The notes under the pieces were generated by a model. That model was not told the origin of the DNA. It made no database searches and was given only the letters and a program-made list of their open reading frames with translations. Below, piece by piece: positions 23,587 through 33,027 of a DNA stretch of 64,000 nt. The DNA comes from Podocnemis expansa. Taxonomy: Eukaryota; Chordata; Testudines; Podocnemididae. The first letter of the stretch is position 1; each line of letters starts with the position of its first letter. Position numbers and translations under genes: made by a program. The DNA lies in contig ML681997.1 of the NCBI GenBank assembly GCA_007922195.1, positions 12,970,142 to 13,034,141 of the forward strand, written 5' to 3'.

Positions 23587-26285
23587 CGTACTTAAAGAAT
23601 GCCCTTTGATGTCAGTGGGACTAGCACGCATGGAAAGAGTTCAGTCTATTTGCAGTGTAGATTAGAGCTATGGAAAATAGTAAATTTATTTTTACGAGAA
23701 ATTTCTAGAGAAATGGAGTTATTGAAATGAACTTGTAAGAAAAATTCACTTAAAATCTTTTCGGAAATATTCAGTTTTCTCTAAACAAGGTGGAAAAAGT
23801 TCAGTTTTGACAAGAGTGTTAAAAAGGGTGTGGGGCAAAGGGTGACCAAAACCTAACAACTCTCAACAAATTTTAATTTTTATTAGACTCTAAAAGAAAA
23901 TATAAAACTAAATTTAAAAAAAAATCTTTTTTCTTTCATCTAAAGAAATTTTTTAAACTATGAAATTTCCCATTAAAGTATGTTTCAAAAGTATCTTAGC
24001 CTTTTTAAAAGTCTTTTTGTTGCAGAAAAATACTTAGTGAAAATATTTGAATCATCTTTCATGTAGATCTTTTATTTGCAGTGTACCTTCAAGGAGGATT
24101 TGGCCATCGGATTATCACTTATTACTTTTTGCTGAACCTCAGCAAAAATACTGCTGCTTAGTGTTCAACAGAAAGAGATAAAAACCTTCACAGAATTTGA
24201 CTGGCTTTATAGAATTTTGTGCATCTGACTCTACACCAGCACAGTGCAGAAATACAGTGGTTTCGATAGCTTATTATAAAGCATGCAGCCTGTGCTTCAG
24301 AAATGTCCCCAAAATAAGATCAGTTTGGAAAGAAATGTGTTGCCATTAAGTAGTCCCCTGCCTTCATTTTTAAGTATATTTATATTGTATCTCTCAGTGT
24401 GCTAGATACTGTCTTTTCTATAAAAAGAGAATTTAGCAGTGAACAGTCTAAAACTACAGGAGATGACTTCCTGATATTCACTTGTATTACTAGTCTCAGA
24501 TTTTGTAACCTAATCTATTACTTACCTAGTTATGATGACCATTGTACTCCTAATGTAATAACTAATAACTTGCACGTCTCTACTGCCTTCCATCTGAAGA
24601 TCTCAGAACCCTTTACAGTCCCTACAGAAGCAATCCTTGCAGTGGTCCTTGAAGAATGATCCCTCTCTTGCAGATAGGAAACAGAGGCATAGAGAAGTGA
24701 AATGATGTGCCCTAGATTATGTAAGAAGCTTGATGGAGAGGGAGGAAGAGAACACAGGTCACCATACTCCTGGCCCTTTGCTTTTACCAGAAGACATTCT
24801 GTTTCTCTTTGAAAACTAAGGTGGGGCTTTCCTGGGTTTTACATAGAAAGTCATAAAAAGGTGTCATATTTTATTACTCAGTTGGAATTGACCATTTAGG
24901 AGCTACTGTACTGGTAACTGAATAAAAGATGGCCATAAAATCATCAGTGTTGTGACTCAGAAGCTTTAGTGTGTTGTTCAGGGAAATGAAACTCCATCTG
25001 ATCTGTTGTTTGTTTTTCCTTATCGTAGCACCTAAAAGCACTACTTATAGACTAGGACCCTGTTGTGGTACGAACTATATAGAAAATTCCTGCCCTGGAG
25101 AGACTGAAATCTCCTAGTGCCTGTGTTAAAACTGTGACATTGTCTCAGACGGTTTGAGATTTTGAATCAACCCAGAAGAACTGTCAATTATAGGAAACAT
25201 GAAGTCACTAAGGACAAGGCTTCAGCTACAACACCAGGTTGGCAAAAGCTCAACCAGCGCATCAAGATGCAGTACGTTGGCCTGAACTCCTCCACAGCTC
25301 CCATTAATCCCATCCTTGCATTCACACGTCTACATTAATCAAATTTTTGTACTGGAGCATCTGCTGTACTGAAGTCAGATTTAGCCATTATAACTCCCTG
25401 CCCCAACTACACAAGATTAGAAGCAGCAAAGGGAAATGTTTCAACAGAGAAGGGTGCTGACAGTGGTGCTTGCTATAAAGGAGGCTGGCACCAGCTATGC
25501 ATGTATTCTTTGTACGCTGCTTAAAGTTGTGCATCTGTGACTTCTTACATGATAACTGGAATTCTGATGGATGGGGTAGGAGCACTGCCAGATAGTGCAG
25601 ACATAGACTGAACAACTTTTCAGTAGTCTTCTCAGCAAAGAGCTGCAGACTATGTACAGTCTTCCTCCATATGTCCAGTTCATTACTTTCAGTTTTTCAT
25701 GTTCCTTTACCTTTATTCTCCATTTTATTGCCAGCATTAAATATTGATAAGATTAAACCATCCCATATTGACTCTTTTCAAGATTTTTTTTTCTCTTCAG
25801 GGTCTTTCAGGGCCAAAATTTTCATCACTAGTGATTTCAAAGACTATAATTTTTGGTTACTTAATTTGCCATACCGTCTTGCTCGCTTTTTAAAATATTA
25901 GGCCACTTTTCGATATCCTTTAGCTTTCAAAAAAGTGGAAAATGTGTGTTTGGTCTGAGAGTGATCTGGTACTTTAATGGTGTCTGCACTGCAGGCAATC
26001 AATCAGTGCACATCTTCAAATCAAGACTGAATATCTTTCTAAAATTATTTTTTTTAGTTCAACTACAAGTTATTGGCTAGACACAAGAATTACTGAATGA
26101 AATTCTCTGCCTGTGTTATGCAGGAGAAGGGGATTCATATTATAATAGCCAGGAGCTTGAGGACATCTTCAGTAGGATGAATGTGAAAACATCTGGGATA
26201 GAGGACACTAGCTGCTGTCCATTTCAAGTTAGACAGTGCTTTACCTCCAAACCCAGTTCCTTATTCCATTGTGATAAAAAAAAAT
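23587..26285. other. no recognised gene; MIR-like remnant at 24570-24800
   Basis: Within 24570-24800, 'gatctcagaaccctttacag', 'aggaaacagaggcatagaga' and 'gaacacaggtcaccatactcc' follow the MIR/CORE-SINE order. The rest is AT-rich with no support for exons. Confidence 0.45.
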
Positions 26286-26299
26286 AGCTATGGGGTAGT

Positions 26300-27119
26300 G
26301 GCAATATCAGGTGAGAAGCAGACTCCTAATGGCTGAGGAGAAGGAGCTGCCTGTCCCCAAGGTTAGAGGCCCATGTCCACCGCACCCAGGAGGAAGAGGC
26401 ATAACATCTTGGTGGTCGGGGACTCCCTTCTGAGGGATGTGGAAGTGGTCATTGGCCAGCCTGATGTGATGTCCTGAGCGGTATACTGTATGCCTGGAGC
26501 TCATCTGAGACATCACAGAAATACTGTGAAGGCTCATCTGCCCCTCTGACCACTATGCCATACTGCTCATTCCAGTGGGCATTGATGATCCTGCCAGGCA
26601 TGACTGGAGAATATCAGTAGTGTCTGTGGGGCTCTGTGAGTGAGTGTGTAGGAGTTGGCAACACAGGCTGTATTCTCCTAGGTGATGGTCAGGCAGGGAC
26701 ATGAACATATTGGAGATGAATGCATAGCTGTAAACATGGTGTTGACAGGAGAGCTTTGGCTTTTTCAACTCTGAGATGCCGTTCCAGCAATGAGCTCAGC
26801 TGAAAGGGATGGAATCTACCTGCTCAAGAAGGGAAGGATCATCTTTGCACAACAACTTATCAGCCAAGTGGTGAGGGCTAGGTTCAAAGGGGGCAGGTGA
26901 CAAAAGGCACTGTAATGAAAGAACAGATGTCGGGGAGGAGAGAGCATGGAAAATTATATTTGAATCATAGAGTAATAAAAGGAAACTTGGGGGGATCTGT
27001 TCAACATCTTAAATGCATATATGCAAATACAAGGAGTATGGGGAATAAATAGGAGGGACTGGAGGTATTAGTATGTAATCTAAATTATGACTTAAATTAG
27101 CATCACTGAGACTTGGTGG
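26300..27119 (+). pseudogene. CR1-A LINE: ORF1 esterase remnant and start of ORF2
   Basis: Plus-strand CR1. Codons at 26409-26456 give LVVGDSLLRDVEVVIG. This carries the GDS box of the SGNH-type esterase domain that CR1 ORF1 proteins have. GIDDPARHDW near 26574-26606 stands where a GTND-type block is usual. ORF2 begins near 27015 ('caaggagtatggggaataa' in style) and reaches the TETWWD region at 27105-27122. Frames are broken by stops. The element is 5'-truncated inside ORF1. It is interrupted at 27120 by another CR1 and resumes at 28105. Confidence 0.85.
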
Positions 27120-27125
27120 GATAAA

Positions 27126-28104
27126 GGACTGGAAAAGAGCAAATATAGGGCCCATCTATAAAAAGGGAAATAAGCACAAACAAGGGAATAATAGATTAGT
27201 CAGCTTAACTTGTGCAGTAGGAAAAATAAAGGAGCAAATAATCAAGGAATCAATTTGCAAACATCTAGAAGATAGTAAGGTGTTATGTGATAGTCAAGAA
27301 CAAATCATGTAAACCAACCTGATAGTTTTCTATGACAGGGCAACAAGGTTTATGGATAGAGGGGAAGTGGTAGATGTGGTATATCTAGACTTTAGGAAGG
27401 CTTGTGATATGATCTCACATCACCTTTTCATTAACAAACTAGGGAAGTACAGTCTAGATGGAGCTACCATACAATGGGTTCATAACCAGTTGGATAACTG
27501 CTCCTAGAGAGCAGTTGTCAATAGTTCACAGTCATGCTCGAAGGGCATAACGAGCGGGGTACAGCAGAGATCAGTTCTGGGTCTGGTTCTTTTCAATATT
27601 TTCATCAATGATCTAGCTAATGGCATAGATAGTACACTTCTAAAATTTGTGGATGATACCAAGCTGGGAGGATTTGCAAGTGCTTTGGAGGACAGGGTCA
27701 CTGTTGAAAATGATTTGGAAAAACTGGTAAAATGGTCAGAAATAAATATGTTGAAATTGAATAAAGAGAAATGCAAATTACTCCACTTAGGAAAGAATAA
27801 TCAATTGTACTTGTATAAAAAGGGAAAATGACTGCCTAGGAGGGAGTACTGGGGAAAGCAGAAGAATTACTTCTCATGTCTTACTTACAATACTTCCGTT
27901 AACATATCTCAGAGTGATGTTTGCTTTCTTTGGAACAGTGTTACCCTGTTGACTCATATTTATCTGGTGGTCCACTATGATACTTTTTACGAGCTGGTTA
28001 GACAAACACCTGTCAGCAATGGCTTAAGATGGTACTTGGTCCTACCACAAGTGCAGGGGCCTGGACTCGAGGACCGCTCATGGTCCCTTCCAGTTCTATG
28101 ATTT
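27126..28104 (+). pseudogene. CR1-B LINE inserted in CR1-A
   Basis: Plus-strand, 5'-truncated CR1 covering the RT domain to the 3' end. The intact catalytic box FVDDTKLGG is encoded from 27646, followed by the ORF2 stretch ending LHLGKNNQLYLYKKGK. The 3' end is '...cccttccagttctatgattt'. A segment at 27859-27983 is inverted in place, with loss of the downstream sequence up to the last ~115 bases. Imperfect 6-bp flanks GATAAA (27120-27125) and GATGAA (28105-28110) support insertion into CR1-A. Not translatable through. Confidence 0.8.
27859..27983 (-). other. inverted segment within CR1-B
   Basis: Upstream CR1-B runs plus-strand to '...gtactggggaaag' (27858). The next 125 bases read as CR1 on the minus strand ('cagaagaattacttctcatg' to 'tccactatgatac'). 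Their correct plus-strand position is immediately downstream of 27858. Plus-strand 3' UTR returns at about 27990. Confidence 0.75.
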
Positions 28105-29360
28105 GATGAAGTCTCATGACTGGAATGTTGGTATTGGGGGTTAAAGCTTGTTTGGAAAGGACAAATAGGAAAAACAGGGAAGAGGTGTGGCTTTGTACAT
28201 CAAGAATATAAACATGTTCTGAGCTCCAGAAGGAAGTCAGATGGAGACGATTTGAAAAGTCTCTGAGAAGTGATACAAGAGGCAAGAATAGGGCCAGTGT
28301 CATGGTAAGGGTCTGCCACAGACCAGAAAATAAGGAAGAGGAAATGGATAAGGCATTTCTAGAACAAATAACAAAAATATCCAAAATGTAAGACTTGGTA
28401 GTAATAGGGAACTTTCACCCAGACATCAGGTGGAAATGTCTTACAGCAAAATACAAAATTTCCAATAAATTCTTGGAATGTGTTCGGGGCACGTTCTTGT
28501 TTCATAAAGTGAGTAACCAAGCAGGAGGTACAAATTCTGACCACCAGGGAGGAACTTGATGCAAATTTGAAGGTGGAAGAAAACTTGGGCAAAAATCATC
28601 ATAAAATTATAACTTTCATGATTCTAATGAAAGGAAAGATTGAAAGCAACCACAATAAGAACAGCCTTCAAACCTGCAGACCCTAAAAAATCAGAAAACA
28701 GATAGGTAGGGTGCCACAGAAAAGAAATCAAGGGGATAAAGGAATTCAGGGCAGCTGACAGTTACTCAAAAGCCCAATATTAACTGTACAAATGAAAACT
28801 AATCTGGTGCAAAGGAAAGATAGGGGGACCGGCAAAAGTCCAATATGGCTCCATCAAGAGCTCTTTAATAATCTGACAATCATAAAAGAATCCTACAAAA
28901 AATGGAAACATAAATTACCAAGGAAGAGTACAAACGAGTAGTACAAGCATGAGGGACAAAATCAGAAAGGCTGAGGCACAAAATAATTTACTCATAACAA
29001 AGAGCATAAAAAGCAGTATGAGGTGGCTTTTTAAATATATTAGAAGCAAGAGAAAGACATAGGAAAGTGTAGGTCCTCTACTTAGTGGAGAAGGGGAGTT
29101 AATAACTAATGATATCAAGAAAACTAAGGTGTCAATGATTATTTTGTTTGTCTTCACTAAAAAGGTTTAATGGTAACCAAGTATTTCACAGAATAATACC
29201 AAGGAGGAAGAAATGCAAGCCAAGACAGGAGGAGAACAGTTTAAAGAATATCTAGATAAATTAGGTGTGTTCAAGTCACCAGGACCTGATGAAATTCATT
29301 CTTGGTACTAAAGGAACTAACTGGAGCTATTGTGAAACCACTAGCAACAATGATTTTGAA
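28105..29360 (+). pseudogene. CR1-A LINE: ORF2 endonuclease to linker
   Basis: It resumes at 'gatgaagtctcatgactgg', which continues the WWD-ESHDW reading of CR1 ORF2 left off at 27119. Endonuclease-domain wording follows ('ggaaaaacagggaagaggtg' ... 'gtctgccacagaccag' ... 'gggaactttcacccagac'). The linker reaches the RT-proximal 'tcaccaggacctgatgaaat' near 29277. It is rich in stops and indels. A palindromic short repeat with a 13-bp target duplication interrupts it at 29361. Confidence 0.85.
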
Positions 29361-29603
29361 AAACAAACAAGAAGTCCTGTGGCACTTAAAAACTAACAGA
29401 TATATTTATCGCATGAGCTTTCGTGGGAGAAAATCCCACGTCGTCAGGTGCTTTGAAGATGGGATCTTCAAAGTGTCTGATGACATGGGATTTTCTTCCA
29501 CAAAAGGTCATGCTATAAATGTATTTGTTAGTCTTTAAGTGCCACTGGACTCCTTATTTGTTTTACTGAACTAGACTAACATGGCTGCCCCTTTGGATCT
29601 TGG
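29361..29603 (+). mobile_element. palindromic short hammerhead-type retroelement (P1)
   Basis: Two arms lie head to head. The left (minus) arm runs 29361 to about 29459. The right (plus) arm runs from about 29463 to 29603. They meet at CTTTGAAGAT-GGG-ATCTTCAAAG. The left arm stops at 'acaagaagtcc', while the right arm extends to 'gactaacatggctgcccctttgg'. The whole unit is flanked by an exact 13-bp duplication, CAATGATTTTGAA (29348-29360 and 29604-29616), inside CR1-A. The left arm, read on the minus strand, has the best hammerhead-like core in the window. The 78-codon frame (29302-29538) across it is not a gene. Confidence 0.9.
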
Positions 29604-29616
29604 CAATGATTTTGAA

Positions 29617-30663
29617 GACTCATGGAGGATGAGTGAGGTCCAAGAAGCCTACAAAGGGCAAACATAGAACCTATCCTTTTAAACAGGGAACAAAGATGAC
29701 CCAGGGAATTAGAGACCAGTTAGTCTAATGTCCATACCTGGAAAGATACAGGAACAAATTCTTTAACAATCACTTTGTAACCACCCAGAGGATAATAGGA
29801 TTATCAGGAACAGCTAGCATGAATTTGTCAGTAAGAAATCTTGCCAAACCATCTTAATTTCCTTCTTTGACAGGATTACTGGCTTAGTAGCTATGTGGGA
29901 ACTAGTAGATATTATATATTTTGACTTCAGTAAGTTTTTGACTCAGTCCCACATAACATTCTCATAACCAAACTAAGGAAAATGTGATCTAGATGAAATT
30001 TCTACAAAGTGGGTTCACAACAGTTTTTCAGTTAGTACTCAAAGAAGAGTTATGAGTGGTTCACTGTCTGGGAGGATGAATTTAATGGGGCCATGCAGGG
30101 GTCAGTCCTGCATACAGTATTAGTCAGTATTTTCATTAATGACAGCAACTTGGAGATAACAATAAAGCGTGTCAAATTTACAGATGGCACCAAGACACAA
30201 GGGGTCACAAGTGCTTTTGGAAAACAAGATTAGAATGTAAACCATCTTGACAAATTGGAGAATTGGTCTGAAATCAAGATGAAATTCAATAAGACAACCG
30301 CAAAGTATTTCACTTATGAAACTAAAATCAAAGGCACAACTAATAGCTGGGTAGGTGGTAGTGCTAAAGAAAGAAATCTGGAGGTTATAGGAATAACAGA
30401 ATAAGTCAACAAAGAGTTTTGAAAAAGGCTAATGTAATTCTGAGTTGTGTAAGCAGAAGTGTTGTACAGGAGACATAGAAAGTAATTGTCTCATTCTATT
30501 CTGCACAGGTGAGGTCTCATCTGGTGTACTTTGTCCAGTTCTGGGTAGCACACTTTAGGAAAGATATGGACAAATCAAAGACAGTCTAGCGGAGAACAGC
30601 ACAAATGGAAAAAGGGTTAGGAAACCTGACCTATGAGAAAAAGTTGAAAAATAAAAGAAAACT
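29617..30663 (+). pseudogene. CR1-A LINE: ORF2 reverse transcriptase
   Basis: CR1 RT domain, continuous in alignment but broken in frame. The catalytic box at 30176-30190 reads FTDGT instead of F(A/V)DDT, so the second aspartate is lost. Downstream thumb-region wording is present ('caagatgaaattcaataag'). It is interrupted at 30664 by another short repeat. Confidence 0.85.
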
Positions 30664-30784
30664 ATGGAGGGGTAACCACGTTAGTCTGTGTACAGCAAAA
30701 ACGAGAGTCCAGTGGCACCTTATAGACTAACAGATTTCTTTGGGCATAAGCTTTTGTGGGCTCCAAACCACTTTGTCAGATGCC
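30664..30784 (-). mobile_element. short hammerhead-type repeat, single long arm
   Basis: Minus strand. It opens 'ggcatctgacaaagtgg', then a degraded stem and GCCCACAAAAGCTTATG, and ends 'gactaacgtggttacccctcc'. Exact 10-bp duplications AAAGAAAACT flank it (30654-30663 and 30785-30794). It sits in CR1-A, so it is younger than that LINE. Confidence 0.85.
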
Positions 30785-30794
30785 AAAGAAAACT

Positions 30795-31172
30795 GGGGAT
30801 GTTTTAGTATTGAGAAAAAAGCGGGGGACAGGGACTGACAACAGCCTTCAAATATGCCGTTCTAAAGGGGATGGTGATTGATTGTCCTCCAGTGTCCTCT
30901 AAAGATAGGACAATAAGCAATGGACTTCATCTGCAGCAATGGGTGTTTACATTAGATATTAGGAAAGACTTTCAAACTATGAGGGTGTAAGTACTAAAAA
31001 AGGCTTCCAAGGGACATTGTGGAATCCCTCTCACTGGAGATTTAGAAGAACTATTGTACAAACACTTGTTAGGGATGGTCTGGGTTTCCTTGATCTTGCC
31101 TCAGTGCAGGGTGCTGAACTTGTTAACTTCTCAAGGTCCCTTCCAACCGTACATTTTCCTCATTCTATGTAG
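30795..31172 (+). pseudogene. CR1-A LINE: 3' end of ORF2 and 3' UTR
   Basis: Final part of CR1-A: 'caatggacttcatctgcagc', 'attaggaaagactttcaaac', '...tctcaaggtcccttccaaccgtac' in style, ending near the 'cattctatg' terminal repeat at 31172. Confidence 0.85.
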
Positions 31173-31388
31173 GAGGCCAAATCACAGTGCTCCCCTTTGG
31201 TCATAAAACATATCAGTAAGAATTGCTCCGCATTACTGATGTAGTAAAAGGAGGTATTTCCAATGGTCTGACAGCAGTTGGTATCAGTTGCTTCACAAGG
31301 CAGTGAGAGGATCCTCATGAACAATTAGAGCACAAACTGCCGATAGGAATAGTTCCTAAATCTGGCTTCTTTCCTAGTATGCCTAGAC

Positions 31389-31964
31389 CATTGGTTTTCA
31401 AACTGGTGGTCACAATGTGGTTATGTGGGGTCATGGCTGAACCTGGCTACCTGCAGGACTGTGAGTTTCCCTCCTTCCTCTCAGTAGAACAACCTGGGGG
31501 GAGAGATGAGGCAAGCAATGACACCTAGATATTGTTCACCCATCCCCAATATTCCTCTGCATCCCCTGAGGAATGGGAAGAGAGGGGCAATGCCAGGGCT
31601 CCTATATCTAGGTAACTTCCTCACCTAGGCTTTGCTGTGAGCTGCTGCTTTCTGTCCTCAACTTGCTCAGCCCTGATGTTGCTCTTCAATTCCCTGCCCC
31701 CACTCAGTCCCCTTGGATGGAGTAGAGGCTTTCGAGGAAGGAGTGAGCAGCAACACCAGTTATACAATGCATGCAACTCAGTTTCCCCAGAGGGGTGAGG
31801 TGGTATGTGCATGCAGGGACGCAGCGCAGGAGTGAGGGGGAAGTGGGAGCAGAGAGCCTGTGGGGAGCCAGGGGAAATGGAGGCACCCATGTGAGGCAAG
31901 GGGCTCACACTCTGGCTTGCTGTGTGAAAGGGAGACACCAATACAAAACATTTGAGAACCACTG
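31389..31964. mobile_element. hAT-type non-autonomous DNA transposon
   Basis: Left end CATTGGTTTTCAAACTGGTG, right end CATTTGAGAACCACTG. The inverted repeats fit the CAGTGGTTCTCAAA hAT consensus. The 8-bp flanks GCCTAGAC and GCCAGGAA match at 5 of 8, an eroded duplication. Short frames inside (31621-31962) are chance-like. Confidence 0.7.
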
Positions 31965-31972
31965 GCCAGGAA

Positions 31973-32429
31973 GCTGAAGGAGAGAAATGCTCAATATTAT
32001 TTATTCATGTATTTAGTTAGTGGAAGTTTCTTAGCCCATAGGATCAGTTCAGCTGCCATTTGGAGGATGAGTCTAAACAGTTGATGGAGCCATGCCAGAA
32101 AACGCCGAAGGGGTTGCATGGCTAGAACATTCTGTGAGTTCAGCTGCAGGAAATGTTTGTTTGTATGTGCATAACGCACACAGTCTTAGAATAGCTGCAT
32201 GTCTCCTACCTCTTCACTGAGGGCTGAGTTGGTTGTACAGTTGATAAACTAGCTATGTGTACTTTGCCTTTCCAAGAAAGGAAACAAACAGGTATTAAAA
32301 TTGTTCTGTTCTAATTTACAAAGGTGTAAAAATACTCTTTCCCTCTCCTCACTCTCCTGTTCCTTTTTGTTTGTTTGATTCTTTGACCCCTCTTGCATTA
32401 TTCAGATATATTATTCCTAGAAACACATA
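31973..32429. other. no recognised feature
   Basis: AT-rich spacer between a hAT and an inverted-repeat element. Nothing supported. Confidence 0.45.
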
Positions 32430-33024
32430 GGCTATGACTATATTTACAAAATTAATTTGAAGTAGTTAATTTGAAATAACTACTTCAAATTTAATTTGAA
32501 GTTATTGTTTCAAATTAGGAGTCCAGTGAAGACTCTCTAATTCAAAATAAAGTGGGCTTTATTAATTTGAAGTAGAGAGTCTTCGCTAGACTCTCTAGTT
32601 TGAAATAGAGGAAAGCAGGCAAAAGAATAAAGAAATTAGTTCAAATTAAGCCTATTCTACAGCTTAAAATGGCTTAATTTGAACTAATAACTTCAAAGTA
32701 AGTGATACTTTGAAGTAAAAGGAGCTTTTATTATACTGAATTAGCAGTTCCCAGGCGCGTCGCTGGAGCCAGGCTTACAGGACTCGAGCCCCAAATGTTG
32801 GCACCAGAGCCCCAGCTCTGCTGTGGTGGCAGCTGGAGTGGTGGCGTGCTTAAAGTGTGTGAGCCCTGGATCTTCTTTCGAGCCAGGAGCCCTCCTGTCA
32901 GTTCCTTATTTCGAATTAAGGAACCATTTAATTCAATATAATAAAAAGCTTCCTTGGCCAGGGAATAAGTTATTTCAAATTAAGCCTCCTTAATTTGAAA
33001 TAACTTGCCAGTGTAGACATAGCC
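32430..33024. mobile_element. inverted-repeat DNA element with GC-rich core
   Basis: The termini GGCTATG... and ...GTGTAGACATAGCC are flanked on both sides by ATA (32427-32429 and 33025-33027). The arms are built from AATTTGAA/TTCAAATT words. The middle (about 32751-32903) is GC-rich and not palindromic, unlike the other members of the group. 595 bp, the longest of the set. It contains no open frame of note. Confidence 0.8.
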
Positions 33025-33027
33025 ATA

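Noticed and set aside
28013..28384. 123-codon minus-strand frame
   Set aside because: It is antisense to CR1 sequence and spans the boundary between two CR1 copies.
29302..29538. 78-codon frame that looks like a conserved peptide because related frames recur elsewhere (54768-54992)
   Set aside because: It is the translation of the short hammerhead-type repeat. The similarity is repeat-derived.
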